A stretch of 64,000 nucleotides of DNA from Anopheles merus. Its lineage: Eukaryota > Arthropoda > Insecta > Diptera > Culicidae. Where the stretch lies: the NCBI RefSeq assembly GCF_017562075.2, contig NC_054085.1, forward strand, positions 30,423,656 to 30,487,655, in the 5' to 3' direction. The notes under the pieces are model-generated. The model ran no database searches, had not been told where the DNA came from, and saw only the letters and a program-made list of their open reading frames with translations. Positions 14,041-28,426 of this stretch are shown piece after piece (the first letter of the stretch is position 1; each line of letters opens with the position of its first letter). Both the position numbers and the translations under genes were made by a program.

Positions 14041-15460
14041 GAGCTCCATTAAGAAGCTGTTAAACAGCGACCCTCAGTTCGGCACAGCGAGCTCATTGGC
14101 TCTAGTAGGTATTTCGGTCGTAGCTTGGGTGTCGGTAATGGATGGGAAGCTGCAGCTGCAGGGATTGATAGCCAGGGATGGTTAGTATTTAGTGAATGTT
14201 AGTCCTGCGCCTATTACAAGACCAGCCATAAAAGGTTCACACATAGCTAACAGGATCTACAAAGAGCTTGTGGTCTGAATGATCGATGTTGATCGTTGGT
14301 AAAGTTGGTTATCCAATGTTGAATTTTTGTTAAATTTGAATATTTTGAACATATTTTTTAATGACTATCGTAGTAAGACCATATTACCACGCTATCCCTC
14401 ATGGTAGCTTCAGACGGTTCTGGTTGTAACTACAAATTGTATCTTTATACAAAAAATAGGTGGTTTTAGCATACATTATTCTAAACATTTTTTATAGCTT
14501 TTTTACTATTTTTCAACTATTGCCAGCTTCACGTAATTTCACTATCAAGTTAATATTTGCTTCAAACTCGTACAATCGCTTACGTCTTGCACACTCCAGC
14601 TTTTACCATCGAACCACAACCAAACCCAGCGAACATCGCCCGTGAAAACAGCAATTAGTATGTAATCCACCGTGCTGCTGCGCGTTTGCTTAAAGGGCTA
14701 TAAACTTACACCTTCGAGCGCGGGCACGTACTGCCTGTTTTATTTGGTCAATCTTTTCCCGTGCCCGAAAGCATAAACCTGCTCAACCGATTTCGGCTGA
14801 GCGTTCGGACACACGGACCAAACACACATGACTTTTGTGTTTCCTTTTTCCATCTCGCCATCTCGGCTATGATTAAATATTGGGACCCTGTGGGGCCCTA
14901 AATCATATCGAAAAAACAGTACCCTGCCAGTGCTGGTTGCATATCGAAGCGTGTGCACAGCATAATAAATAACATGCGCACCTATACACAAACACACGCA
15001 TCCGATGCACTTTTCGTTTAGGTTAGTTTGTCACCCGAAAATATGACGCTTCAGTTTAAACTTTTTTTCCGTTCGGCTGCTCCCAACGCACAATGACACA
15101 GCCACGCTGCGCCAGGTGCGACACAGCCGCACAAGTTGGGAATCCGTCATCAAGCCATCTCACCCAACGGGCAGCCAGGTATCAGTATGCCGACGAGGTG
15201 TGAAGAATTTATGCTCGATCATTATCATACACCACGCACCGCGCGTTAACATGCTGTATGTGTTTTATTTATCCTCTTTTTGTGTAGCAGTAGTAGCAGT
15301 AGTTATCGTTGTCGTCATGTCTCTGCGGTGCCAAAAAAAAAATGCCGTTGGATAACTGAGGTTGAATGAAAGTGAAAAAATGAACAAACCCACCAGTCTG
15401 CCCGCTGGCTCATGTTCGACTGTGGGAATTGATGTTGTGGCGCTGTTTAAATGCGCTTAT
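14041..15460. other. intergenic, no gene seen
   Basis: The first few hundred bases may still belong to the retrotransposon tail. The rest shows no supported gene. Confidence 0.45.
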
Positions 15461-15466
15461 CGCCCG

Positions 15467-15525
15467 TAGCTTAGGTGGATGGGTTTGAATACTAGATTTG
15501 CCTGAATAGTCGTGGGTTTGATGTG
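15467..15525 (+). repeat. tRNA-like remnant (possible pol III promoter or SINE head)
   Basis: TAGCTTAGGTGG at 15467-15478 fits the tRNA A-box consensus. About 35 bases later GGGTTTGATGTG is a degraded B-box. No clean cloverleaf can be drawn and no tail or target duplication is obvious. It may be a tRNA-derived SINE fragment or tRNA pseudogene, or chance. Confidence 0.3.
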
Positions 15526-15899
15526 CTTTTTGTAATGATTCATACTCACAGATTGCCTCTGTACTGCTCTGAAAGTATGAGTTCTGAAAGAGCTTTGCTT
15601 GATTTATAATAAAATCATGCCATTAATGCCTACAAAAGTAGAGTTTTTATTCAAAGTTCTAACATTTTGCAGCGAAATGCCCCTCACCATCACAAAATCA
15701 CTTACAGGCCATGCTCTTCAACCTCCACCTGTTGTGCTTTATACAAAAACGAAGACATTTCCAAAGAAACGAACGGTACAGGACGGCCAGGACCGGATGA
15801 AATAAATTACCCCAACAGCCATACCTATTACCCACGGTCGCTACACCCCGCGTGGCACGTGTCGATCAAAGGCCATTGATATGGTGCGAAGGCTCTTGG

Positions 15900-16060
15900 C
15901 GGTCGGTCAAACGCCGAAAGCATTGTTAATGAAAAGACGGTAGCGCAATGGTTTCGTTTTGATTTTCTCAGTGCTACCGAAAAGCGTAGCACGATATTGG
16001 AGAACAGATTGCACAAAACAGGGCCCCTACCAATGGTCCGTGATTTACAGAACCATTTAT
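15900..16060 (+). pseudogene. possible mariner transposase fragment (N-terminal HTH)
   Basis: One frame reads AESIVNEKTVAQWFRFDF. This resembles the second helix-turn-helix of mariner transposases, where a V-N-E/S-x-T-V-x-x-W-F pattern precedes the linker. The frame stays open for about 50 codons and then stops. No catalytic D residues or terminal inverted repeats are seen. It is weak and based on one motif only. Confidence 0.3.
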
Positions 16061-17106
16061 GATCAATTTACGAAATTTCAATCTTTTTTTATTTTTTTTT
16101 ATGCAAGCTTTGGTCAACTGTATAGCCGTTTTAGATATTTTTTTATATTTTTTATAGAGACCTCATTTCCCTCTTTATTTAAGATAATGGATTCATTTGC
16201 GTAGGTCTTTATTTGCCAAAGCTGACATAAAAAATCTTCTTTATTAATTGAATTTAATTGGCAGTTTCCTTACTGTTATTGCCAGATTGACGTCCTTCCA
16301 ATACCCCAGGCAACTTCAAAATATCGTAGTTCTGTTACCTGCATTAACAATCAAAATTTAAATCTATCCCAAGTGAAATCTATACCTGCAATTTCTAACA
16401 TTCGTACCCTTTAAAAGGTTATGGAAAAGTTTGAACTTCCAAGGCCCCAGAGTTCGTAGAAGCCACTAAGAACCACGTTCCAACAACGAAACTCAAACTC
16501 TGCAATGAAATTTAGTGTAATACCATCAAGAATCTGTTGCTTTATCATCAAAGCGCAATGGAAACATTACAAGGGACTCTTTAAACTCACTACGAACAAG
16601 GGAATCACTACGAATTACGATCTTTCGGTATAAAGGATAAATGCTTTAGTAGAAACATAGAAAACTGATTTACCAATAACATATATTATTGTAGAGTCCA
16701 GTGAAGAAAAAAATTTAATTTTACATTAATCGCAAATTTGCATAAATAGTTTTCCTTATTTTGCATGTTTTTTAAGCAAAACTTGGTCGGTCTTCAGCGT
16801 CTGCAGCGTGTAGGCGAGGGCGTCCTCTAGCGGCGAATAGCGTAAGCTTCCAAGCACAGTGGTGAAACGTCATTACAACGTGAGGTCAAATATGGTTTTT
16901 GTTGTCTTTTGGTTTCTATTTTCTACATATTGCAAATTAAAATTAGATAACTCATCGAAAAAGTACTACAATATTTGAGATGCTTTAAAATATATATAAA
17001 TTTTGCTACTATTTCTTCTTAGTGCATTTTCTTTTACAACTTATTCTTATTCTTATGCTACTACTTATGCTTATGCTTATGTTCCTCAAAAAATCAAAAT
17101 GTTGTC
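16061..17106. other. intergenic, no gene seen
   Basis: AT-rich sequence with no supported gene or element. Confidence 0.5.
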
Positions 17107-17422
<316 letters not shown>

Positions 17423-19704
17423 ATAATTAAAAAAATAATAAAAATAACAATATAAATGTAAATATGTACTACTTAAAACACAAACAGCAATTCTTCAGCA
17501 CAACCGTGCATGATGCTTTCGCTCCAATCCCAAACACAAAAATGGCTATCAAACGGACATTTTGCGCAATGGTTGTGGTCTGTTATTACAACACAGTCAC
17601 CCGAACCCCGGTGGTGGGGGAGCGAGAAACGTTAGCGTTACAGACAACCGAGCGTATTAATAATGTACCGAAAATTAATTTCTTCCCCTGCAGGTGCACC
17701 GTGGCGCTCTTTGTGTGGCGGACACCGTTCTCATCTAGCCAGAAAACATCAAATTCAACCTTCCCAGCGAAGATGGCGCAGCTTGTTGTCGTCGGTTGCC
17801 TCCCGTTTGCCTCCTCCCCAGGTCGCTCTATTTTGGTCCGTGTCCGTGTCGTCCATGACCGCGCTCATCACCTCGCTCCCTGGGGGCAGCTCGGATGCGA
17901 AATAAGTTGTACAATTTATTTATTTCCCATTAGTAAGGGATTTTCCTGGGCACCTTCTGTGTCTCGCTCGACTCGCACGCGCAAACACAGACGCACACAC
18001 ACACACACGCTACGGCTCGGGGTCGAAATCAATACTTACCCCCAGGGGGAGGAGATGTTGGTCGGTCGGTCGGCCAGGCCAGGGAAGAGTCGGGAGTGTT
18101 GTATGCGCGTCCACTCGAGATAGCGCAAAAGCGGGATGCGTATGTCCTTCGGGCGTATTTTCTATTCCTCCAAACACCGATCCGTGTACGACCCTACCCA
18201 GATTGCCATATTGCCTCCGGTTGTTGCGATGGTAGTTGTGTGAACGTGTCACACAGAAGGTGCTGCAAATTGAATGCCAGGAACACGCGACAGCTTCATC
18301 TCGCCGGTGGTGGCGTTGCGTACCGATGGTGATTATTTTCACATCTGCCACATCGCCGTACCGTGCTGGCGTCTATCTCCCTTTGTCTCTCTCTCTTTTT
18401 CTCTCTATTACTGCTTCTCTTTTTATCCCGCCTGGTTCAATCCTGCGGTGAAAAGGAGGGATGGAAACAGCGTAAAGCCCTCGGGAGGGCAAATCGCAAT
18501 CGAAACCAGCGCCGTCGAAAACACTCCCTCCCATCCGATTCCCTGCTGCGTTGTGCGGCGAGTCTCCCTTTCGCATGGCATGAACGAATTTCGGCACGGG
18601 ATGCTGTGGGGTGTTTTACCCTTGGTTTGCCAGCCTAGCGACGATTTTTGTTTTTTTTTTTGCTGCTCCCTTTTGCAATGGCCGACCAATGCCGGCGTTC
18701 GTCGTGCGGGAAAATCCCTTTCAAGTGGGCAGAATAATAATAATAGTAAAAAAAAGTAGAAGGGACGCACAGAAACCATGCCACAGAATCGATCCGCCAG
18801 AATACAGGCTGATCTATTTCCAGGGTCTTTAACTATCTCTACACCTAGGGTGTACGGGCAACACGGAAGTGATAAAAAAAAGAAACACCAATGAAAAGAA
18901 AAGCGCGGCTCAGTGAGCCCGATTCGATGCGAGTCCGGCGTGCGGGAGAGAGCGAAAGTAATCCGTACGTAAATTTAATTAAGATTAGTCGACGATGGAC
19001 GCAGGGCTGGCAAGGTGATTATTTGCAGCGAAGGGAAATAGCCGAGCAACTCTTTGAACGAGGTTCCACGGTCTAGTGACAGTGGTTGCCTGTTAACGAT
19101 TATCCTGTTAAGCAGTGTAGCTTCGTTTGTATGTGTTGTCGGATCATTCGTACTTGTAGAAAATATTTTCTGGCTTTTTAGATGTTCAATGGCTAAAATT
19201 GCTTCAAATTACCTAGGGTTGTTTAAACATAATCATATTTTTATTAACGATGTAAATTACCATCAGGTTTCATTTCAAGCCGTTTCAGACAGCAGAACAA
19301 GAAACAAACTGTTTCGAATTTGACCAGCTAAAAGGTTGCGTTAGCTATCAATTGCAGACATTTAGCCGCAAGAAGATTTGCAAATTGCAGAGTAATTTTC
19401 CTATTTTTTTCAAAATTTTGTGAATAATGTCATTCCCCGTAGCTACGCGAATAATGCATTCCGGAGACATTCGCGTAGTTCAGTTTTTTGCGATCAATTG
19501 AGCCAACATATAGTTGATAATATGTAAAGCCATTTTCGATCAAATTTAGTACTCATCTGTTCTTAATTATAAATTTAATACAATTTATAAAAATTCGATT
19601 TTTCCTATTTTTTCTGCGCTCTTTCTGTCTAATTGAATAATTGTTGCTTAAAATTGTATCGATTTGATATTTCAACTGTCAAATGTTTAGATTCAAGCTC
19701 TCTT

Positions 19705-19707
<3 letters not shown>
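17423..19707. other. intergenic, no gene seen
   Basis: 17.5-18.9 kb is GC-rich, with a (CA)n at about 17993-18009 and long overlapping frames on both strands. The longest, at 17464-18123, has no recognisable domain, and the opposite frames are similarly open, so I do not call a gene. Confidence 0.4.
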
Positions 19708-19746
<39 letters not shown>

Positions 19747-19786
19747 GTCTCTCTATCTCTCTCTGTCTCTCTCTCTCTCTCTTCTT

Positions 19787-19828
<42 letters not shown>

Positions 19829-19832
19829 TCTG
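19708..19832. repeat. (CT)n-rich microsatellite, imperfect
   Basis: CT dinucleotides with GT, AT and TT interruptions over about 125 bp. Confidence 0.95.
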
Positions 19833-22800
19833 TGTGTTGCGGTTGAATCCTAATCGGCTAAACTTCCTAATCAGTGAAGATAATATAAAAAAAATATTGC
19901 ATAAATTCTGTGTGTTGAGTCTAATCCCAATTTACACTTCTTAGATTCAACGCACAGATTCCCTCTTGATCAATGACGACATCTCTAGTCAAAATAGTCG
20001 GTACATCGGTAACCTTAACTGTTTTCAAAAGGTAGATATATCGTATATTTTTTTCCAAAACTTAGTGGAATCTTCACTATAGTTGTGTTTATTTTCATGA
20101 ACATCTGTTTATTATAGAATTCTACAACGAGCTAATAAACACACAAAACCTACGAATGATCAGAGACACTCGTGTATGCATAACAACTTTACGTATTAGT
20201 TACGCTCAAAGGCTCTAATAAACCCAGAAGAATATACGACTAAAACCACTAAACCTGTCAACGTACAAGCACGGAAACGCCTCCTCTACGGCACGCAATG
20301 TCACATTCACAAAACGCAATTCACTAAAGTGCACCCTCATAAGACTTGGTGCATAAATGTAGAAATACCCTATGCAACAAACATTTAGCTTCAAAAACAA
20401 ACAATAAAACGAAAAAAAAACAAACTAATGTGCAACGCCCATCAACCGGAAGAGGATGCTAGGGAAAGAACAAAGGAAACCTAACCTATGCTCTCGCATT
20501 CGTATGTCGCCCACAACGCTACATTTGCGCTGGGTTGGCTGACTGTTTGTTTGTAAATTCTCTCTCGCACAAACAAGCTCGCTCGAGCGTTTGCACTCAT
20601 CGCAATAATTGCAGACGCAGGTGCTTTGCAAATTAAGATGAAGCCACGCTTCCCGGGAAGGGGAAAACCAGCCACTAAGAGGTTCGACAATGCCCGCCTA
20701 ATGTGTCACCGATGTAATAGGCGGAGAGGAAGCTGCAGCAGCAGCAGGGGAAATTTCCACTGCTGGTGGAAATGTGCAATTACGGTAAGATGAACCACGC
20801 CAATGACGACGCTGTGTATGCATCACTGCATTCGACTGCACTGCAATTGCACTTTGCTCGATGAGATTGGATTTTCCATGCATGTAACCACTTTCGTCAT
20901 AAAACAAAACAGCAAAAAACGAGCTGGAGGAGAACACTTTTTCATGGCTACCGTTTTTTTCCTGTTTCGCTCACCCATTCTACTCCAGCGACAAAAACAA
21001 TCGTGTGTTGAAGAAAGGTAAGGTCCTAACCGAGGCAAGGCAACGTGCATCTTGCAACCCTACCTCATTAGCTGAACAGTTCCTTGTACACATCACTAAT
21101 CATCATTAGCCACAGTAGGCAGCGATACAAATGAGCTAGCCTACTACTCCCTGACGCGTAAAACCTGCTCCCGCTTGCGCTTGAAACGTAAAACAATAGG
21201 GCACATTACTTTTACCCCCAGGCCAAGGGGGGGGGGGGGGGGAGGAAGGTATCGCTTCGAAGTCTCAACTGCTCGAGCAAGCTCATTGAGCGCGCTGCCA
21301 CTCCGTCTGTCTGGAGTAGCGGTGTTGCGATGTGATGTGGTGTTGTCATGCGTAAAGCAATGGCAAAGAGTCCTCCACCGAAGGAGACTTGGTCACAAGC
21401 GGGGTCTGCCCGGCAAACAATGGTCTTGCTGGAAGGTGGAATTAAAATGCGTTCGCTTGATGAATTACCGTCCGACCGCAGTGCAGATGACAATTTCTTA
21501 CAACGCCCGCGCTCCGAACGTCACCGAACGGAAGAGTCAAACACCACCGGCACCCAGTTGCACAGTTGATAAAAAAAACCGGCGGTAATATTTACGGTAC
21601 TGATAAACAACAAATACCTGCAACCCTTGGACGGCACGAGTGTGCTGGATGAGTGTGCTTGATGGATGAGTTTCCCATTCAAGGTGATTCTGCTGGGCCG
21701 CCAGCCGCCCGGGGAGCTTGTCTAAGGATTGGTAATGAAATACCTCAAGTGACTCCCTGGAGCGCTCCCGTCTGGTGCTTCAAGATGTCGCGTCTATGCC
21801 GCGTGCTGAAGCTGGGTGCTTCAACCAATGTAAGGCGGGTTTTGCCTACCCTACTACCTTTCTATTACAATGGAGAGGAACGTTCTACCGGTATATGGCG
21901 AACGCACAAAATGGATGCTGTATTATTTGATGCTATGTTTTCAACATGAGTTTCAGGGTTCGCAGATGGGTTTAACACTTTTCAAACTTTTGATGGGCTG
22001 CTTTTTAAGCATGTAAGAGAAAAGTTATGCAAATAAAATGAAGAAAGATGGGAAAAGTACAAAAGTGTTTGTGAAACAAACTAAAGTTACTGTAAAGCTC
22101 TCGATAACTATCTTTATCCATCGTAAACTATCGAATCTAATGAAAAGGCTGTGAAAATAATAATAAACTTATTAAAATGTTTAATAACTCTTCATTGGTT
22201 TCTAGACCATGAAGTTCTCAATTTAAAATAATCAAAAGAGTTGCATAAATAGACCACTCAATGAGATATTCAAGAAATTAACCCAAATGGAAATTAAACA
22301 AGAAATAGAAATATTATTAGTATCAAATGAAGTAAAAATCGATAAATTACACATGAAAACAATCGAAACCAATAACAAAAATAATACAAACATATAAATA
22401 CTAAGATGTATTCTTGTTAATGAAGTTGCAACCCCGTTCGTCATGATGTCATTAAAAGTTTTTATTCCAAGTCATTTATGAAATGAAGTCTATGAAACAA
22501 GTCATCGTTTGTATGAGTCACCACATAAACCACTAAAATCTTATAGCAAACAGTTGATGATTGCTGACAAAATAAAGGTAACCCTCGACAAACGATTGTA
22601 TTTGGGACCTCAAGGCGTAAGTCTAAAAAGTCGTAGGTCGAATACAATTACATTTTACATTTTATACATTTTAGTACCTTATCGATTCAAATTACAGACA
22701 GCTTCAAACTCCTGACATTCCAAATAGTTTTATACAACTTTCTCATATCTGGTCCATGACCATGCCGCTTACCAATTTTCATGTAAATGTGTCTGAACCT

Positions 22801-23149
22801 TAATAGACCCTGCTGTCACAATAAATGAATGTTTTCTGTCGATCAGCTCATCGCCGGAAGCATTCTTAGCAGTTTTGCTTCAAACCAACTATAGTATAAT
22901 TTCTTCGATAATTCCTATTAACCTGGTCCAGATTTAAATGCATCGAAATCCATTGTAGAAGCAAATATCAGCGTGAAAACAAGAGTGTAATTAACTACAA
23001 GAGTTAATCGTACTGTAATGTTATCTTCACAAAAACACATATCTAATTCTGCCCGGAATTAGAATATGTATTTGACAAATGGCTTGATGGTCATACGGGA
23101 AAGATCGTTAATTCGCGCAGCACTTCGTCGGTCCTATGTATGTACGAGT
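19833..23149. other. intergenic, no gene seen
   Basis: There is no supported gene. A run of 16 G lies at 21227-21242. The part from 21.95 to 23.1 kb is AT-rich and featureless to me. Confidence 0.45.
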
Positions 23150-23460
23150 ACAGGAGAAACATAGCACCCAAACTCCGCTACTTTTAAGACCATCGTTCGG
23201 TCGGTCTAGGGGATTTCTTCACTCAGAATTGGGTTTTCGGAACTAAAATGGTATTGTGTAAGTGTGAAATTCAAGATTATGGTTGAAATTTTGAGGATGT
23301 CCGTAATTTGAATCAAAACTGTCCAAAATTCGAAACATTAGCTCGAAATTGTTTGTAATGTGAATCAAATTATCGTTGCAATTTCATGATTTTTTGCAAT
23401 GTTTGGTGTAAGATTATTGGAATTTTTTTATCGCAAATTTAGAATGTTTTCTTCTGTGAT
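23150..23460 (+). repeat. interspersed repeat family A, copy 1
   Basis: This stretch aligns by eye, as a reverse complement, with 40320-40660. Shared blocks in order include GACCGAACGATGGTCTTA (against GACAGGACGACGGTCTTA), TTGAAATTTTGAGG-TGTCCG, TTTGAATCAAAAC and GAAATTGTTTGTAATGTGAATC. The last shared blocks are CATGATTTTTTGCAATGTTT and TATTGGAA. Divergence is substantial, roughly a quarter of positions. There are internal sub-repeats (a CCG/TTG-TAAT-TGAATCAAA unit occurs twice). No coding capacity or clear ends are seen, so it is probably an old non-autonomous element. Confidence 0.7.
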
Positions 23461-23639
23461 GTTTAAATAAAATTGATTAATTTTGAATTAGTAAGAAACT
23501 ATTTCATGCCAAAAATGCCTTATGGGTCCGATATTCGAAGCAGTGTGGCAACTAGTTTATTGATAAGAAATTTAACGTCTCATATTCAACAAAATACTAA
23601 CAAAAAAATGTTTAAATCAAATTCGTCGTATCTTTGAAT

Positions 23640-23691
23640 AATCTTAACTCGAGCCAGTCGTACGTCGAAGGTCTACTGTATGTAAAATGCC
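23640..23691 (-). repeat. possible single terminal inverted repeat of a pogo/mariner-type element
   Basis: Read on the minus strand, the sequence begins TA-CAGTAGACCTTCGACGT. This resembles pogo/Tigger-type termini, which start CAGTAGACC and are flanked by TA. I could not find a matching partner end, so this may be a solo end or coincidence. Confidence 0.25.
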
Positions 23692-23695
23692 ATGT

Positions 23696-26600
23696 GACAT
23701 TTTGTGAGATGGCTTATTACATTGCTTTATTTTTTATTTAAATATGCAACCGAAATATAATGTAACTTTTTTTTAAATTTATACAAACAATTGTAATAAT
23801 AATATCCACCGCTTCTTTTTGTGTAAATAAACTTTTCTCTCGGCTTTCGTCGCCTGCTATATGATGAAAGTTAATCCACAAAACGTAAAAAAGAGCTCTT
23901 CCATTGATTGCGAATTACTGAATATCTGTTATTCTATTTATTTTAACAAAACTACCACCCAATACAAATGCTCTACTTTTAATTAAAAAATGTCTAATTC
24001 TAGTGAACTCTCACTCCCCCCACGATACCACGTTTGCATGTATCGATGCACAAAAAGTATACTTCCCTTGCTTTCGCTCCCGAGTGTGAATTTCATTCCA
24101 GGCTTCATCACGATGGCGCACAAAACAAAGCTAGACCAAAAAATACTCTCTTTTTACAAGCGACAAACAAACAACGCCATGCCCCATTCCACCCATGGTG
24201 ACATTGCGACAGGATAATGCGCGACCGCCCTGACGTGCGCGAAACCGTACCACACAGGGCGCACAGTACGGGGTGCAGACCATCGCCAAATGAATAGAGA
24301 CATGCAAAGAAAACAGAAAAAAACACAAATCCCACCCCAACAAACACCACCCGACGCCAACATGGCTGTGCTGTCGGCGAGGACAAACTTGCGACAAATA
24401 TGGGCAACAGCAGAGGAAGCACATGAACACACACACAAAAAAACACACACACGCACACACAGGGAAGGAACGTGAAAATACAAAATGGAGTCGAGCTGTG
24501 GGCTGTCAGCGTCAACGACAACGGGCGACGAGATGATGACAAACGCAACAGCAACGACACCGCAAATGGGGGGGAAAACACCCCGTACTCGCCCGTGGAA
24601 AACTACTGCTTTCCGGTTGAGTATGCGTGAGCGAGCTACAACATTGCTGCATCGGTTGTTCGGAGCGTGCGCGCGCGTGTATGAGTGAGCGGAATGGCGG
24701 CGAGCGCCAGCACAACACACGGAGCAAGTTGACAGTAAGGTTGACAATTTTCTAACCCTCCGGCATTTGAACAAGCGTACCGGAGAATAAATTAAACACC
24801 GCACTGGAGAGGGCTATAACACAAGGGAGGTAAGTGGTGCGAGCGGTCCAGTCAGTGGTGATATGGCGCAGGCATCCGTGAGCTGCAGACGACATCCTTT
24901 GGCTTCCACCATTTTTCAATTTTTCATCTGTCATCCGACCGTGTACGGGGCGAGTTTTTTCTTCCCCTCGCTGCTTCATCCCATCCCCGCTAAACTTTTC
25001 ATTCATTTTAAGAGACAAAAATGTAGCCCCACACACCCCGCGCAGATGGGGGTGAGATAGGTATGCGATGATGAGAAAAGGGGTGAAAATTGTGAAACGC
25101 GTTCACTGAAAGCAAAAGCAAAAAGCACAACCAGTCCAACAGTTTTGCACTGCTTCTCGATGTTGTGAGTTAGCTTTTTTTGCACGGGAAGTTTTTTTTT
25201 AGTAAAAACCACCCATGGAATGTACATAATGCTCGGATAGATGTCACAAAAACCGAAGCGCAAGCCCCGGGATGCCCCTTTCGGCCGATGGTGGCCTCTT
25301 CAACCGTGAAGGAAAGTGCGATTTGCTCACCATTCGGGGTAAATTACAAAACAACAAACTCCCATCATGTGATTAACGGGCAAGAAGAGCGGCACGCTGC
25401 AACTCGTTTTGCACACGAGCTACTGGATTCTATTCGTATAAAAGCCTCTGTCTTTAAAGTGCTAAAATAGATGTAATAGAAAGTGATAAACTAATGCCAT
25501 TGAATGATATGATAATGATTTGATTTGAAAAAAATATGAAAACTGTTACATTATAAAAAATAACTTTAAAAATAATAACAATACTACACAAATCCGACAG
25601 CCGTTTTATCTAAAAAGGAAGTGATAGAGAGAAAGGAATCAAAATGGTTGAATAGAAAATTTAATAGAAATAGAAGCAAAGATATCGAAACTAAAGAATA
25701 GAAAATTGAATAGGAATGCGGGGAAAACATTTACTGGTTTTAACAAAAACTAATACAAGATAAAATCGTACAAAAACAGCAAAAAAGAATAGACAAAGAG
25801 TATACAAATATGCTTGAGTTGTTTATACAAGTGGTTCTTGCATCAGTTCTGATACTTTGGTACACTTTCACAATTAATTGTAATGTGTAATGACAAACAA
25901 GGTATTAATCACTAGGAGAGTTTTTGACTTTTTCTTTATCTACTATTATTATTATCTTCTTAGTTATCTACAAAATTAGCTATATTTAACTTTTTTTTAA
26001 ATTTTTATGTTGTTTGCTTTTTAATTATTTTAGTATTTTATTTGTTTTTTCCTGATATTGTGTTTTTATCACGCTTTTTGTTCTTCCTCTTCGCTAGTTT
26101 TTTTTTCTCATTTATAGTACATTTTTGCTTCCAATTCCATTTTTCCTGCATTGATAACGAATCTTCTGGATCTTTATGATGTCATTTTACACGTTCGTTT
26201 GGTTTGTATTCACTTAAGTTGTACATAATTTAATTTTACCATCGTTCACTTCTCTTTTTGCTTTAAATATATTAGTTTTGTTGGAAGTTGATCTCATTTC
26301 TGTAGTGTAATCTACTTCATAAATTTTATATTAGCTGTAATTATTTTGTCTTATTGGCTTAATTATTGGGGTTAGTAAAAAATAATAAGAAGAATAAATA
26401 GTAAACTCAGGTATCGTTACGGTTCTTTCCTTTTCTTATCCTCACTTTAATCATGTTATGCTGTTGAGTGGCATGTTTTAGTAATGCTGTTTACTTATTA
26501 CATCTTGTACTCTTAAGTAAATTGCACCAAGGCTCTGCATCCCTTTATCATGCTTTTTTTTATTTCTCTGCGTTATTAGGCCAACTCATTCAACGTTGTT

Positions 26601-26706
26601 CAACAGTTTTCGCGTGAAAATGGCAGCAAAACTCTTATGCTGAAGCACTTGCTTCATCGCCCACAATCGATTGCGGGTAGTGTGCCCTTGGACGATTTTG
26701 AATGAA

Positions 26707-26707
<1 letters not shown>
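23696..26707. other. intergenic, no gene seen
   Basis: 24.0-25.4 kb is GC-richer, with overlapping frames on both strands (around 24108-24804) and a (CA)n-like patch at 24428-24462. 25.4-26.6 kb is AT-rich. I recognise no domain and no splice-supported exon. Confidence 0.4.

Positions 26708-26787
<80 letters not shown>
26708..26787. repeat. (CA)n microsatellite, 80 bp
   Basis: A pure CA dinucleotide run of about 40 units. Alternating CA/TG of this length can adopt Z-DNA under negative supercoiling. Confidence 0.97.
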
Positions 26788-26789
<2 letters not shown>

Positions 26790-28426
26790 GCGGTGGGTGC
26801 AAAAAGAAAACACACGGAAGCAAGGCAAGCAGGATCCGTTCTACGTCAACGGAACAACGAACAGTTTTGGCGTCAAAAGCCAACGTCGGCCTTTTCAAAA
26901 TTAAAAAGCCTCCTTCCACCGGGCAGCGGAACGGGCCGTATCGTACACTTTTGGGGTAGCGGGCCAAGCGGGAAAATATTTTTAATTGGCATGCCAAGTT
27001 CTCGAGCGCCGACGCTAACGCCACTGGAAAACACTGCAGTAATCAGGCGAAGAGAAGAACGGGGGGGGGGAAACCTCCTCCTTTCCTTTCGACATAAATT
27101 CGACAACCCTTTCGAGCGCAATCTTCGAACAGAAAAGGCGACGACTGGCAAAAGAAGAGGCATTTCCGCCGGTAACCGCTCCAGCCGCTCGGCTCCTTGC
27201 TGCCCGGAAACGTGAAAGGCGTCACTGGCAAATGGGGCATAGACGCCCCCGAACCTTGCAATTACAAACATTTTCCACAGTTTGCAGCAGCGAGCGAGTA
27301 AGTGAGTGAACAAGAGCAAGAGTCCCCCACCGTTACTTGGCCTCCGATTTATTGAAATCAAGCCGGCTAATAATCAACCATGCGAACGACACCGGCCAGG
27401 AAAGTCATCCGGAGTTTCCAGCCGGCTGGGGTGGATTGCAGGGGATGAACGTAAGGATGTAATTGATTCCACTTCCCTGGGGAGAGAGAGAGAGTGAGAG
27501 TGCGCGCAGAGTGAAAACGCAAATGAAACGAAGCCGCCTGCCGCCTTTTCAACAGCCAGATTACGATCAAAATGTTGTGATGAATTCGATGTTGCGCCAC
27601 GGGAAAACGTGTCCGTAGCAAACACTTACCTTACCTTCCTTTCTCCGTTACGCCTTCCAATCTGCAACCCCTCGCGAAGGATGGGTGGGTTTCGGTGCGA
27701 AGCCAAGCATGGGCGCATTTAATTATGTGAATATTTTCGGTTCTAATCTTGGCGCAGCAAGCGTGCGGCCGGAGTAGCAACGCCAATTTGAATCCGGAAA
27801 AGGGTATGGCTGATGCTGATGGTGGGCCTTTTTGGCAAGGGCTGTTGCTGTACCATTGAGGGTGAACTTCGGCGCAGTTACGAGAGAGGAGCAAGGAGGA
27901 GTTTTTTGTTATTCCTTTCAAGGAAACCATTTTATTTTTTTATTACAACCTAATGAAAATGGTTTTTTTTAAATATTATTGTACTTAATGTTTTATTTAA
28001 TAGGTTCTTTGAACTATTTGAAAATTCGGATTTGGTTACATGTGAAATAAGTTAAAAATGTATCTGCTTTTTATTTGGCAATTATGTTGAAGCTGTAAAA
28101 CATCTATTATTAGAATTATCAATTCATAATTGATTAATGAATCCTTAAGATTGTATTTTATATGTATCACTTGGCATCCATTTATTTGGTAAACTCAAAT
28201 CACATCAACTCTGCTTCTGTTTTGTGCAAACGACCTACGCAAGGCTTACTTGCCACGCGCATTGCTATTTATTGAGTTTTGTTTTTTGTTTGTTTTTCAA
28301 TTGATAATCAAGGTGACAATCTTAGATGATTCTTAGAGACATGGGATGCATACATTTGAAATTGTTTTTAACAGACTTGATCAAACGTCTCATCTCATAA
28401 CATTGCCGTAGGGAAAACATTTCTTT
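26788..28426. other. intergenic, no gene seen
   Basis: 26.8-27.9 kb is GC-rich with a G run at 27061-27070. It becomes AT-rich after 27.9 kb. Open frames overlap on both strands with no recognisable product. Confidence 0.4.

Noticed and set aside
26586..27024. Cys-Val and Thr-His repeat ORFs
   Set aside because: They are translations of the (CA)n microsatellite on either strand.
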